The notes: generated by a model not told the origin, from the sequence alone. Positions 11,829 to 23,734 are shown, numbered from the stretch's first letter. The stretch: 64,000 nt of DNA from Beta vulgaris subsp. vulgaris (GCF_026745355.1 NC_079210.1:6879972-6943971); one strand, 5' to 3'. A program made the numbers and translations.

Positions 11829-12308
11829 TTAAGCGAAACAAAAGAAATACATGAAGAAAATAGCAGAGTAAAGAGGCTTTCCAAAGCAGTCATTAGTAGT
11901 TGAAGCAGAAAAATTATTGTAGGGTAGATAAGTGTAAGGACTAGGAGGACCATATTGTCCTACATAAGGCACTGTACTCATTGGAGGACCATTTGGGTAT
12001 TGACAACATGGAACACTCCCCGGAGGACAATTAACCCCTTGAAATTCGGAAGGCGGTGGTGGAGCTTCGGCCGAGTCACTTGGAGGCGGTGGTGGTGGTG
12101 GTGATGGTGGCGGCAGCCTTGGTGTTGGGGTTGGGGTTGGTGGTGCATGACATGGGTATTGACATATTATGGTGCAATTTGTACAAGCTGCATCACTATC
12201 TCCATTAGCCACTTTCTTTTGGGGTGATAAAGAGCAATAGATTATAGAAATTTGCAAAAACATGCATAAAAATGTTAGTTGAATTACTACTATCTTTGCT
12301 ATGAACAT
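11829..12308 (-). CDS. Small secreted proline-rich (extensin-like) protein, possibly GPI-anchored
   Basis: A single intact 159-residue frame without introns. Residues 1-26 are a hydrophobic signal peptide. A Cys cluster follows (ACTNCTIICQYPC, 41-53), then a Thr/Pro- and poly-Pro region (about 55-87), a second Cys motif (CPPGSVPCCQYPNGPP, 94-109), a Tyr/Pro-rich stretch (113-130) and a hydrophobic tail (about 146-159). This order matches plant hydroxyproline-rich/extensin-like small wall proteins, whose prolines are hydroxylated and glycosylated. The short Ser/Thr/Asn-rich segment before the hydrophobic tail could be a GPI-attachment signal; that is inference. The likely site of action is the cell surface or wall. 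No confident promoter element was found. The family name is secure only at this general level. Confidence 0.75.
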   Translation of the reverse strand: MFIAKIVVIQLTFLCMFLQISIIYCSLSPQKKVANGDSDAACTNCTIICQYPCHAPPTPTPTPRLPPPSPPPPPPPSDSAEAPPPPSEFQGVNCPPGSVPCCQYPNGPPMSTVPYVGQYGPPSPYTYLPYNNFSASTTNDCFGKPLYSAIFFMYFFCFA

Positions 12309-12790
12309 TATGCACTTTTTGTTTTGCCAAAATATAGTATGAATGAGGTTATAATATGGATTGAGATCCTATATGTAATTAATTATAGAGCAAGTGACAC
12401 ATTGGTAGATATTGTTGTGTGCCACATAGCAATGTAGAAAAGGTATGTGTCACCTTAAAAGGAAATGAAGGGGATTTGGTTGACTTTCCTACGTACATGC
12501 AGTTATGCGGATAAATTTAGCACCGACAAGATAGAAGCTGATCATAGCAAAGTTGGCTGTTAGCAAATTAGTAATTATGAGTGCAGTTGAATCATTATCA
12601 ACGCCAAGCAAGAGGTTAAATGTTGGGGAAAAATGGAGAACGAAGGGAAAAAGAAAAAGGTAGTATATGTGTCAAAATTGGTCACATTAGTCGAAAATGA
12701 GTTGAAATTTATAAATTAGTTGAAACAGAAAAGATAGCAAGTAAAACTTACAAGTTGTTTAATTATATGAGTTGTTTGATTGTAATAGAA
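12309..12790. other. Upstream region of the proline-rich protein gene
   Basis: Would contain the promoter (minus strand). I see AT-rich sequence but no TATA box that I would commit to. The last nine bases (GTAATAGAA) are one target-site copy of the adjacent Mutator-like element. Confidence 0.4.
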
Positions 12791-13514
12791 GGAAAATTTG
12801 TAGGAAGAATCCAACCTTTGACCGATCTTCAAAAAATAATCCCATCTTTAAATTATTCTGGAATAATCTTACTTTCGCTTACTAAATCGATTTTTCGATC
12901 CCAAAAACATAGTGACCGGTAACAACAGGTTACCAGCCCCCTTCCTCTGTTGGCCCACCCCGACCCCTCACCCCACCATCACCATCACCCCAAGAGCCCC
13001 CACCCCCACCCCAATTCCCTACTGCTCCACCTCCTCCTCTCCCCCCGTACGTCGTCGCATCCCCCTCCTCTGTCACAACCCCCTCCCCTCCCTCCCCTCC
13101 CTTCCCCCCGTCGCAGCCCCCCTCCCCCTGTCGCAGCCCTCCTCTCCATCCCCTCCCTCTGTCACAGCCCCCACCCCCTCCCATTCGCACCAACTCACCA
13201 CCATTCGCACCACCTTGAAATCCGCAAAGAGGAGAGAGAGAAAGAGGAGAGAGACAGGAAGAAGAGAGAAGCGGCGACGGGGAGAAAGAGGGGGTGAGGG
13301 CCTGGTGGCTGGGGAGGGGCCTGGTGCCTGGTGCGTGGTCTGGTGGCCGGGGCAGGATCTAGGAGAGAAAAGTTACCAGTTTGCTAAGTTACAGGTTTTT
13401 GGGACCAAAAAAATCGATTTAGTAAGCAAAGGTAGGATTATTCCAGAATAATCCAAAGGTGTGATTATTTTTGGAAGATCGACTAAAGGTGAGATTATTC
13501 CTGGCAAATTTTCC
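12791..13514. mobile_element. Mutator-like MITE with long inverted ends and a C/G-rich core
   Basis: Flanked by a perfect 9-bp duplication GTAATAGAA (12782-12790 and 13515-13523). The arms are inverted copies over at least ~110 bp (GGAAAATTTG..., ...TTATTCTGGAATAATC..., ...TTACTAAATCGATTTTT). Nine-bp duplications and long TIRs are the hallmark of Mutator-like elements. The core (about 12945-13360) is unlike the surroundings: a C-rich half followed by purine-rich and G-rich runs. Long frames in it are low-complexity and I do not call a gene. Confidence 0.9.
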
Positions 13515-13523
13515 GTAATAGAA

Positions 13524-14037
13524 TTAGTTGTTGAGGTCGTTAAAATTTCATGTTAAAAAAATTGGATTTTGAAAAATAATTTTAAAAGATGGACGGAAGA
13601 TCGACTAATGATACGCGTTTCTCGTCGATTGTAAAAGACCTTTCCAACGAGAAATGACTCATTAACGATGGAAAAACTCGTCTTAGATGAGGCATTCTCT
13701 TATATGGTTTTACGTCTGTGTAATTCATGGGTTGAAAAATAAATCATAATTGTGACCTACAATTAAAGAACATTGTAATATTTCTAGCTATCATATAAAA
13801 GGATGACTTAGAATTTATTTGATATGATATTTTACAGGAGATCATCAATATATCAATTGTGTATATTTTTTAACTCTTCAATGTGTTTTAAATGGATCTA
13901 ATTGTTAAGTATTTTTTTTCAAACATTTTTAATGGTACACAATTATAACTTTTGATACTTGTTATTGTCAATGAAACAAGTTGATAAGTCAATAAAACAC
14001 ACCAAGAGAAGCAAGAGGGTAGCATAATTAACTACTT
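13524..14037. other. AT-rich intergenic stretch
   Basis: No supported gene or bounded repeat. Confidence 0.4.
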
Positions 14038-14286
14038 AGGGTCCGTTTGATTCAACTTATTTTGTCTTATCTTATCTATTTGATCTTATCTTATCTGATC
14101 TTATCTGATTTGATCTTATCTTTTTCGATTTGATCTTATCTTATCTGATCTTATCTGATTTGATCTTATCTTATCTGATCTTATCTTATCTTATAAGACA
14201 GTTTATTGTGTGTGTCTAACATCTTATCTTATCTTATAAGATTTTTTTTTTTAAATGAGTTAAAATAAGTTGAACAAAACAAAGCC
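14038..14286. mobile_element. Small TIR element with a TCTTATC-type array
   Basis: The left end AGGGTCCGTTTGATTCAACT and the right end (inverted AGGGCTTTGTTTTGTTCAAC) match imperfectly. The interior is an array of TTATCTTATCTGATC/TGATT units. The outer flanks give no clear target duplication, so the superfamily is undecided. Confidence 0.55.
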
Positions 14287-14543
14287 CTAGTTTAAACACA
14301 CATGTATGTCGTATACAATGATACTCTTCCTAAAAAGTACTAGACATCGTGATCTACTTCTCTGTCCTCAAGAAGTGGGAGATGTCCTGAGGAAAATGAG
14401 AAATTCAGACACCGAATGACGTGATAAAAAGAAGATGGCCCAAAGAATCACAATATGCACATATAAGTGTAAGTTATTATGAGCTCGAGATAATAAGCCA
14501 CATTGTCTATATATCCTTTAGAAATATCGATAATGTGAAAGCT

Positions 14544-15944
14544 CTCTCTCTAAGAAAACACTTCTCTGCCTTCTCTCTAAAAACAAAACCCACTCACCCT
14601 CCTAACCCTAGAACTCGCCGGAGATCCGACGCCGCGCAGGTCTCCGGCGAGTTCTCTTGTGTTTTTACTTCGTTTTTTTTTTTATATAAAAAATCAAAAA
14701 ATAAAAAATTCACTCGGTTTTTCTTTTGTCCAGTTCGTCGTCACCACCCTGTCGCGGTTTTCCGGTCGGTCCAGTTTGTTCTCGGGCGCCACTGTCCCTC
14801 CAACCCCGCCGCCTCCTGGACGTTTCTTCATTTAAATTTCCACCGCCCTCGTCGGCACCTCGTCGTCCCTTGTCGCCCACCGTGAGTTAGTTTGTTTGGG
14901 CTTCCCCTCCCCTTCCTCCCTGTTTCGTGGTTAGGTTTCTTCCCCCTACCCCTAATTGTCAGGTTTGGGCTTCCCTTTCCCCCTCCCCCTTCGTGTTGTG
15001 TCATGTTCACAAAAAAATTGTAGGGCTTCCCCTCCCCTTCCCCCTATTAGTGTTTTGTAGGCAGTTAGTTAAGCTGCAGGCATCCCCTCCCCCTTCCCCT
15101 TTAGTGTTGTGTAGTTGTCCTCCGGTGGTTGTGCCTCTAAACTCCTTCACTGTTTCTTTGCTTCTTCGAAGTACGTCCGTTTTTGGGTTCTTGGTGGGAC
15201 TCGTATGGTGGTGTTGTTTGTTAATTTAGTCTGCTTGATTTTTTTGTTACTTGGAGGTAGTCTTTGTATTCAAAAGGTTGGCTCTCGTTTATGTTCATGT
15301 GGTTGGTTAGGGTTTTCGTGGCAAATGATTCCATGTTTGGGGTTTGTCTTATCCGATTATTATAATCGGACGGTTCTTCGAGTTCTAACCTTGGTTAGAT
15401 CTCAAACTCGCTTGGTAATGAGTTTTTCAGTCATTGCCTTGACAAAACGATATCTGTAGACGGCTTCCCAATTTGTTAATTGGGTTTATAGCGCGTCAAC
15501 TCATTTACGTTTCTCCTTAAAGGAGAAGCCAGTAATACCCTTCCAAAAGGGTATTGAGTCACATAGGAATGTGACTCTTTCAGGGAACATGACCATAGAA
15601 TTCCATGTGACAAGAGGTCACTGGTTTTGGTCCTATTGCGAGATTCTAATCTCGCAAGTATTTGGTTACCCCGTATATGAAATCAACCCTCTCCGTCCAC
15701 TTCTTTCATCAGGGTTCTGGCGATTGTCATCCACCAGAAGAAGCGGTTCATTAAAGTTCTCTATCAACTCAGCCCTCCAGATCGAGCGGTCTTATTCTAT
15801 TTTACGTTTTTTATGTTTCTGTAGCTGTTATGTAAGAGCGATTATAGCTCAGTTTAGTTTTTATGTTTGGTTGATTGTATTAGCCTAGGTTGTACTTTCG
15901 TTTTTTTAAATTAATGTACACTTTCTCGATGTCAAAAAAAAAAA
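14544..15944 (+). mobile_element. PolyA retroposon (non-autonomous, LINE-like), copy 1
   Basis: Bounded by GATAATGTGAAAGCT (14529-14543) and GATAATATGAAAGCT (15945-15959), a 15-bp duplication with one mismatch, with an A-run (15934-15944) at the 3' end. The first ~500 bp are a pyrimidine-rich leader with repeats of GGGCTTCCCCTCCCCTTCC (about 14898, 14967, 15023, 15077). The longest frames are ~115-150 residues and unrecognised; no endonuclease or reverse transcriptase is present. A related copy lies on the minus strand at 17356-22349. Mobilisation by LINE machinery is inferred from tail and duplication. Confidence 0.8.
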
Positions 15945-16172
15945 GATAATATGAAAGCTAATGGAATCATCAATACAGTCTCGTATAGGCTCATGCATGA
16001 ACTTATACAAACAATTGTTAACTATGAAATCGCGGGATGTGTCAAAGTAAGATAAATGATCAATCGCCCAAATCCCAATGATGTGCCTACAATGCGCTGG
16101 ATCCAAATACAATGTGATAGTACTGACGACACAAGCCTGTGATGTTCTGGAGGAGAGGTGTCGACTACCTTA

Positions 16173-16890
16173 GAGCATGTCCAATGGATGATCCCAAATT
16201 TAGGATCATCAATTACTTTATTATTTTCTCACTCTTCCACTTCATTCATGATCTACTATTGATTTTACCGTCATTTGTTTACCCTAATGGATGATCTATC
16301 ATTTTGGATCATCACATTGTCTCTTCTACATTTTACCATACTTCACTATATATTCTCTATCCTCAATTTCATTTCTATAAGAAAATATATTTTTGTGAGA
16401 TGGGATAAATGTTAAATTAAAATAAATATAACTTTCAATAGCAAAATTAATTGAAAATGAAATTTGTGGAAGTAACTCAGTATTGGTCTCTATTTGTAGA
16501 CAAAAAAAATATAAACATTGGTATATTTTTTATTTTTAAAAAAATAAGTTAACAGCTCAAAAAAATCGTTGCAAAGATTTACAACATTACAAATTTCTGA
16601 TTATGTGAGCCATAGGATTGAAATGATATTGGCCTTTGGATAGCTAAATTGTCAGCAATGTGGAGCCAGCAGAATGTTTTTTGCTCTCCTTCTCACGCGT
16701 CTCACTGGCCATTGCTTTTTCAAATTTTCTCCAGTCTCCTTTTTGCTTCGATCCCACCTTTGATCAGATCGTTGCAACAATCTGATCATCCCTTTCTCTC
16801 TCTTTTTTTTTTCTCTTTCCTAATTATTTATTATATTTTTCTCCTTCTCTCCTCATGATCTAGACTATAGATCATGCAATGGCCATGCTT
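16173..16890. mobile_element. Harbinger-like non-autonomous element
   Basis: Ends GAGCATGTCCAATGGATGATC-type and the inverted AAGCATGGCCATTGCATGATC-type, flanked by TTA on both sides (16170-16172, 16891-16893). 718 bp, AT-rich, no transposase. TTA/TAA target triplets and GAGCATG ends are typical of PIF/Harbinger-derived MITEs. Confidence 0.8.
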
Positions 16891-16893
16891 TTA

Positions 16894-17347
16894 GGAGCAA
16901 CAAGCCCTGATTTTCCGAAAATATCCAAGGTGTGTACTTTTGTTGATAAAGATGTAAACTTATGAAAGAGCGAGCAAAACAATTCCTAGAAAGTACTTTA
17001 AATGACTCAAATCTTTTCAATTGGAAACAACAATACATATTTAACCTCTTAATTTAAAGGTAGAACAAAAGCGTGGGATTATTCCCAATAAGCCATATAT
17101 CATAAACATATATAAATAAGAAGGGGTGAATTATCTTTCCCCTTAGAATAGGTGAAAAATGGTATGAATCTTATGAGGCCAAATAAGTTCTTAATGTTAA
17201 AGAGAAACAACGAGCTAGAAAAACCGGTACCATGTTGAAAGGAGACTAGGTGTAATCCATAAAGGGACGTGTGCAAGCATCAAACCAAGAGATGCTCTAG
17301 TTGGTAATGAGAGATATTCTAGTCGTACCATTATTACGGGTACGAAG
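16894..17347. other. Intergenic stretch
   Basis: No gene recognised. A segment near 17286-17330 (AGAGATGCTCTAGTTGGTA...) resembles one near 22388-22430 and may be the same dispersed repeat. Confidence 0.35.
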
Positions 17348-18048
17348 ATATGTTCCTTTTTATTTGACAATGAGAAATCATACATCAATTAATTAAAAGA
17401 GGAAGTACAACCTAATGCTAATACAACCCAAATAAAACAAAGAAACAAACCTAAAAGAGCTTTAAGAGCTCGTACATTCCACCTAGAACAAAAATAAGTA
17501 AAACTGATACAAAGTCGCTTAGGAAAGGGCGCGTCGCTAGTCACCGCCTGTTCGGATGGATGATGGAAGTGGAAGAAGAACCGGATGACGATCACGATCC
17601 GGACAACGAACAACCAACGGCGAGCATCGGGTCTCGCCGCATGAGCAATCCCAACAATCTGTTATCGCTTGGGATTCCGAGCTCATGATCATGCGAGGAG
17701 TCACATTCCATTGCGACTCATTAGTCTCGATTGAGAGTATTTTAGGTTTCTCCATGAGGTAGGAGAAACACCGATAAGCAGTAGTGTTGAACACCCCCAG
17801 ATGCAACTGGGGTGCCGCCTTCATATTTGAAGTTGTCAAGGCAAAGACCATTAAGATCAATGCCAAGCTAAAAAGAGAGCCGAACAAATTAAGCTCTCGA
17901 AAACACCGCTGATTTGCGAAACGGAAAATATACGCCCCGACTGTGAAAAACTATCATCACCTCGTCCATGCTTACAAACTTCTTGAGTCACCTTGTCCCT
18001 CAACACATAGTCCCAAAAACCGACATATTCTATTATGAAAACCTTGAA

Positions 18049-18130
18049 CATACAATATCTTTAGCAACTCGTTGATGGCTCAGTTGTCGATGGCTCACAA
18101 CCAACCACATACAATATCTTTAGCAACTCG
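18049..18130. repeat. Short direct repeat inside retroposon copy 2
   Basis: ACATACAATATCTTTAGCAA plus CTCG occurs at about 18049-18072 and again at 18106-18129, 57 bp apart. Confidence 0.8.
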
Positions 18131-18361
18131 AGAAAAACAACGCACTCATATTATTCGGAGATTGAACACGTAGTTTAAGAAAAAACTAGACAAATTGACA
18201 ACAACCATAACTAGTTGGATAAACTAACAACCAGGGGGGAGGGGGAGGGGGAAGGGAAGCCCGACACTAACATGGGGTTAGGGAAAAGAGAAGCCCGACA
18301 CTGACAAGGGGAAGGGGAAAGGGGAGACCGACACTAATTGGGGGTTAGGGAAAGGGGAGCC

Positions 18362-20166
18362 TGGTACGTGTCGTTATGCGTACAAATTAAAACCTTATTT
18401 TATATAAGGGTCGATCCCACAGAGAAGTTTATATAATCCAAAAATCTAAGTTCAACTAATTAAGAGTACTTAACTATTATATACATGTTATTTATTAATA
18501 TATACATATTCACATTGTTTTGGGGGGTTCACAAGACGTTTTTATGAATTTATAAACTACTAAAGATAAATCTATCCTATATTTACAAGTGATGACAAGT
18601 AATTCCACTTTACGCTCATAATATTTTCAGAGATATATAATTTCTTAACCTTGATTATGCTTCGAATTTCACAAATCCAAGATTGATCAGATAGATTAAC
18701 TGTAGGAATTCAAGTAGCCAAACTCCCCTATACTTCCATACTTTTTTATCAACATTGAACTAGGCCGAATATCGATTCTAAACTAATCTAATCACCACAA
18801 GTATTTCGCAACTCCCGACGATTAAACTAGAAGCATTATAGAACGAGAAGTACATCATTAATCCCTAATTAATCTAAACATAACATATCTTTATGTTTAA
18901 ATAACTAGTCCAAGTTATATTCTATTTTGAACTTACAACCATCTTTGCAGGCCTAAATTAAACTAGTTGCCACTTGTTGTTATACAATTTAGACTAGGCT
19001 AAATTACATAACTAGCAATAATCTCAACTTTATACCTAATAAGATAGCAAATTAAGCATTAAGTTGAAATATGAACATTAAAATCAAATATAACTTGAGT
19101 ATCCAACTATACCAATCTTGATTTCAACTTGTAAATTTAACACAACAATCCAACTCAATTCAAATAATACAATCCAAACTTACTATGAAATTCAATAGTA
19201 TAATCAGAAAATTTCGAAACTAAATTGAAAGTACAAGAGAAAGAGAGAAGAACTTATAAATTTGCGCGGAGATTCGCCTTCGGGTTTCGGATTTCGCACC
19301 TACGTCCAAGCTTGAATCTCACCCTCCCGGTTGTGTGCTAGGACTCCAACCAAAGGTTGTCTTCTTCGTCGAACTCGAGCACCCCAATTAGCTTCGAAAC
19401 CTCGCGAAATTCTCTGATTTTTTTCACTCGAAATTCTGTGGAAATTCTTGCATAACCCATTTTCGGACATTCAATTGGGTATTTATACCCAAATTCCGCC
19501 GCCCAAGTGGAAGAATTTCGAACCAATTATAGAGGAGAAGTGGGCAGCAAGTTTCGCCCTAAAACCGCCCTTTCCTTGGTCGTGATTTGCGGCGCCGAAT
19601 TCGTCTCCCCTTCTGATTGGTCGCAGGTGTTGTAGGCTTTGCAAGTTGCTGGCTTTTTTTCTTCATTGGTGGAGATAGGTGGTGGAAGAGGCGGTTTGAA
19701 GGAGTGAGGTGGAGCGAAGAGAGAGGAGGGACGAAGAGAGTTTGAAAGGGATGAACATACCCCTGCTTCTCTTCGTTTCTTCTATTTCATTTTTTTCTTC
19801 TATTCTTTCTTTGCTCCTTTCTTTTTTACTTGCTTCTCACGTGTTCTTTTTCTTCTACTTTTGTTTTCTTTTCTTTCTCTTTTTTTTTTTCCCTTTTTTT
19901 TCTTTTTCTTATTTCCTAATTTTTTCTTCTTTTCTTTGGGTTTATTTTGGAAATATGGAATTGGGCTTGACTCTTTCTTCATTCCTTGGACCAAGATTCA
20001 TCATTAAACAAAAACATTATAATTAAGTAATATTAATAATAAATAAAAACATAGCATATTGTATCTAATAATATTAAAAGTATATAAAATATATTAAATA
20101 ATAATATAAACACACTTATGATAATAAAATAAGGGGAGATAAATATATTATTTCACACACTTATCA
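18362..20166 (-). mobile_element. 3' LTR of a Gypsy-type element (minus orientation)
   Basis: On minus it begins TGATAAGTGTGTG and ends CACGTACCA; 1805 bp. The adjacent polypurine tract on minus is CTAAGTGTGGGGGAATT (20167-20183). The U5 motif CTCTGTGGGATCGACCC (about 18411-18427, minus) is shared with the other Gypsy-type LTRs of this window. The flanking GAGCC (18357-18361) matches 21735-21739 beyond the other LTR remnant. Confidence 0.85.
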
Positions 20167-21344
20167 AATTCCCCCACACTTAGTCCTTGATCGTCCTCGA
20201 TCAAACTCTAACTACATGCAATTATGACACATGACTCCACCTCTATGTTGTTTTTAAAACAAAAACTGAACCAATGAAGAGTCGAACAAAAAGCTAAAAT
20301 GTTTTACATTAGTTAGTAAAAACTCAAGTAAGATATTATCAGGAATCTAACATTATCAGTTTAGAACAACCAAATTGTCAAAACTCATAACACATCATAG
20401 ACATACACTCTCGACATCTGATAATCAACCAGCGAGCATTCTTACTCGACGGAACCATTATTTTAACAAATAGACCCTCACGGGATAATCACTCGTCACT
20501 CATGTGTTTGAAGAGGTTTATGTGTTTCGCTCAAGGTTCAATTCCAATGACAAAACTCTACCATAAGCTTGCATATCTTCTCGATTCTCCACTATTGTTA
20601 GACAACATATCAGACATAAATCAAAAGAACTTTTTAGGTTATATGGGGCTTTGGTTAAAAGGTAGGAAATATAAATATATGTGGACTAGATGGTTTTGAA
20701 CTAAGTGGAATAAAAACTTAATAACTCCTCCCTTTCCAGATAAGAAGGAGCAAAAACAACTCTCACACAGTACTTCAACCTTCTATCATTATGAATCAGC
20801 ACAATTTCTTGTATTTTGACTTTGATATACAAACGCCCATTTATATCATCATTTGTAACTACGTACATATCATGCTTGATTTCATTTTCTTAACATTTTC
20901 CTTCTTCTTTGTTTTTTTCTTTCTTTTTCATTTCACTTTCTCATTCATCATTTTTTTTTTCACTTCTTTTTCCTTCCCATTCAATTTTTTCTCAAAGAAT
21001 ATCACGATTACAATTTTTTTTCTTCATACAATATGGGAAATCAATTTTTTCAACTGCCATAACCATACCTTTTATAGGAACACCCCCACACTTAGCTTTT
21101 ACTCCATCAACAACCATGCTCCATCAGCTCATAATATTGGGTCATGAATGTATTTAATGTTTTGTAGTGGTTTATAATAAAAGCTAAGCAAAATAATAGT
21201 CTTTTAGGCTCAAAGGGGTTCAGACATGATGTAATATAATGTAAGGTGGCTATTTGGATATGTAGTTTATAACAAAAGAAATATCTTTTTCTTCATGCTA
21301 ACATGAGTCAATATAGTTTTGAAGAGTATCAATGCAAGTTCTAG
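20167..21344 (-). mobile_element. Deleted internal region of the minus-strand LTR element
   Basis: Only ~1.2 kb remains, T-rich and non-coding. A second polypurine-like CTAAGTGTGGGGG (minus) occurs at 21083-21095. No gag, pol or primer-binding site is left. Confidence 0.7.
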
Positions 21345-21734
21345 AGATTCTGTTTCATTTTTTTTCTTCTATTCTTTCTTTTCTCCTTTCTTTTTTACTT
21401 GCTTCTCACGTGTTCTTTTTCTTCTACTTTTGTTTTGTTTTCTTTCTCTTTTTTTTTCCCTTTTTTTTTCTTTTTCTTATTTCCTAATTTTTTCTTCTTT
21501 TCTTTGGGTTTATTTTGGAAATATGGAATTGGGCTTGACTCTTTCTTCATTCCTTGGACCAAGATTCATCATTAAACAAAAACATTATAATTAAGTAATA
21601 TTAATAATAAATAAAAACATAGCATATTGTATCTAATAATATTAAAAGTATATAAAATATATTAAATAATAATATAAACACACTTATGATAATAAAATAA
21701 GGGGAGATAAATATATTATTTCACACACTTATCA
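21345..21734 (-). mobile_element. Remnant of the 5' LTR of the same element
   Basis: This ~390-bp segment repeats the right-hand end of the LTR at 18362-20166 (about 19783-20166) nearly identically and ends at TTATCA 21734, followed by the target copy GAGCC. The rest of this LTR and its primer-binding site are deleted. Confidence 0.9.
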
Positions 21735-22029
21735 GAGCCCAAAACAGAAACAGAACTAGGGGAGGAGGAAGGGGAGCCCATAACAACTACAACACTAGAT
21801 AGGGACGCTAAGATGGGGACGGAACAGGGACCATGGACAACGACGGGGAGGAGGATGACCAACTCGAGTGCGGGGGTGGGGGAGAATGATCAGGGAGAAG
21901 ATGCAATAGACGACAATATAGGACCACGACAAGCAAAAATGGAAAGAAGACAAAAATAGGGTTTAGCCAGCACCAGAAGACAATAAGACATGAAGGGGAG
22001 ATCAGACTAACTACCAACAGATGCAAAGG

Positions 22030-22250
22030 GGAGGGGGGAAGAAACGACGGAGGACACGCAAGGGGGGGGAGGAGGGGACAAAGACATTGGGGAGGGGGAG
22101 GAGGCGACAGAAGACAGGGGAAGGGGGATCACGACGAAGGACACAAGAGGGAGGGGAGAAGATGACAGTGGACGCGGGGAGAGGGGAAAATACGATGGAG
22201 GATGCGGGGGGAGGGGAGAAGACGACGGAGGACGTAGGGGGGAGGGGGAG
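22030..22250 (-). repeat. Purine-rich minisatellite in the retroposon leader
   Basis: Imperfect ~30-36 bp units of the form GACGACGGAGGACG followed by a G-rich run, five or six copies. On minus this is the pyrimidine-rich 5' leader of retroposon copy 2. Confidence 0.7.
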
Positions 22251-22443
22251 TTACGGCGCGGAAAATAGCAACAGGACTAGGCTCGCCGGCGGCAAGGACA
22301 TTTTGGCTGTTGTGTTTAGAGAGAGAAGGACATTTTGGCTTATTCAGAAATATGTTCAATTATGATAACCAATTAGCTAATACTCTTAAGAGATGTTCCA
22401 GTGGTACCAAGGGATACTCTAGTTCTCCAACTGTTGGTCTTAA

Positions 22444-22897
22444 GAGCATCCACACCATAAGACTCTCCTTATTTTATATCTCTTCACCTTATTTGTCCAC
22501 ATCAATTTCCACTAACTTTTCCATCAAACATTCTCAAATCACAATTCATAATTTTATACCTACATTCATTCATGGGTTCCCTATTTACATTAATCTCTCT
22601 CCTACTTTTTCATACCCCACCACTTTCTCTCTCTACAACTTTCTATATCCCACCAATATTAATTAAATAATTAGATTGTTAATTAAATTGACATATGAGA
22701 ATTACGTTGATTAATTTTCTTATAATTAACTGAGTTAATTCGTTATTTTTAATAATTTAAGGTCACAAAATCGATTAAATTATCAATTAAATTCGTGTTA
22801 TATAAAATATGGGGCACTTTCCACAACCACCATGAGTCTCCCCTTTTAGAGGAGAGAGAGAGAGATATAGTGAAATAAGGAACAATTGCTCATGCTC
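22444..22897. mobile_element. Harbinger-like MITE
   Basis: Flanked by TAA (22441-22443 and 22898-22900). Ends GAGCATCCACACCAT and ATTGCTCATGCTC are imperfect inverted copies, extending inward with matching TTATTT/AAATAA and ATATCTC/GAGATAT blocks. 454 bp, no coding frame supported. Confidence 0.75.
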
Positions 22898-22941
22898 TAA
22901 GGGATTTTATAGTGGAACTATTTTTGCCTCTCATAGTACTT

Positions 22942-23158
22942 GTATATTTCTTTTTTTTGGGATTGGTAAGATGAATTGCCCTACTGGACCAAAACTTCGC
23001 ACAAGTTAACTCGACTCGAGTTAACAGGCTAAACACTTTGAGAGTAAGGGGGAAGGTAAGGGAAATTCCTACCTCAAAGTGCCCCTAATGAGAATTGAAT
23101 CCCCAACTTTGAGGTTGGAAGACACAATTCCAATCACTAGGTCAAGCATAGCTTGATT
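22942..23158 (-). mobile_element. SINE, family S1, copy 1
   Basis: On minus it starts with TTGACCTAGTGATTGG (A-box-like) and has GGGGATTCAATTCTC (B-box-like) about 40 bp later. It ends in an A-rich tail (T-run 22951-22958 on plus). CTCATAGTACTT (22930-22941) and CTCATAGTACCT (23159-23170) are the target copies. A related copy is at 48634-48830. Confidence 0.75.
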
Positions 23159-23524
23159 CTCATAGTACCTTTTTTTTCTTGACGGGTTCATAGTACTTTT
23201 ATATGCTCATGATACCACAACATGTTCATGAGAATCCAATCAAAATTTTAAACTGAAGCTATCATAATTTAGCCCTCTCGTCAATTGAACCCCTTGTCTT
23301 GCTATAGTTTCCCACTAGATTTGATTCTCAAAATCTCGCATAAGTCCAAACTTCATAATTTAAGAAAAAAAACTCCGGTTAGCATGCTTAGAGCAACTGC
23401 AACGGTACCTTTGAGGTATCTGCTTGCAATTTCTCAAAACTTGGAGGTAATTAGTTTTGTCATTGGAGGAGAAATGAGGTTGTAGTTGGGAGAAAGCAAG
23501 TAGCTTCTCAAAACTTGTTGCTTC

Positions 23525-23734
23525 GGGCATGTTCTCTTCGGCATAAAATAGCTGAACTGAACTGAACTTATTGAAGCTGAACTGAACTAAACTAAACTTA
23601 TTGGAGCTGAACTGAACTGAACTGAACTGAATTGAATTAAATTGAATTAAATTGAATGTAATAAATATAAAAATAATATTGTAAACAATAATAATATGAA
23701 TATTAAATAATAATTATAATGATAAGTAATAATA

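Larger units (their letters stand above)
17356..22349 (-). mobile_element. PolyA retroposon copy 2, split by an LTR element
   Basis: On minus, the parts 22349-21735 (pyrimidine-rich leader) and 18361-17356 (body and tail) match copy 1 at 14544-15944. The shared 3' end has GTATTAGC...AGGTTGTACTT followed by a short A-rich tail (17356-17365 region). The body shares the AATGTGACTC segment (17695-17710). ATATGTTC occurs at both outer edges (17348-17355 and 22350-22357), a probable short target duplication. The interruption 18362-21734 is a separate LTR element. One minus frame of 116 residues (17887-17537) is not recognised. Confidence 0.7.

Noticed and set aside
12912..13451. Proline/serine- and arginine-rich open frames on both strands
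   Set aside because: They lie in the low-complexity core of a Mutator-like MITE and have no recognisable domain.
14038..14290. Assignment of the TCTTATC-array element to hAT or Harbinger
   Set aside because: No convincing 8-bp or 3-bp duplication at its edges.
20791..21157. Phe-rich frames of 82-118 residues
   Set aside because: Translation of T-rich simple sequence in a deleted LTR element.
22021..22365. Arg/Gly-rich frame of 114 residues
   Set aside because: Encoded by the purine-rich minisatellite of the retroposon leader.
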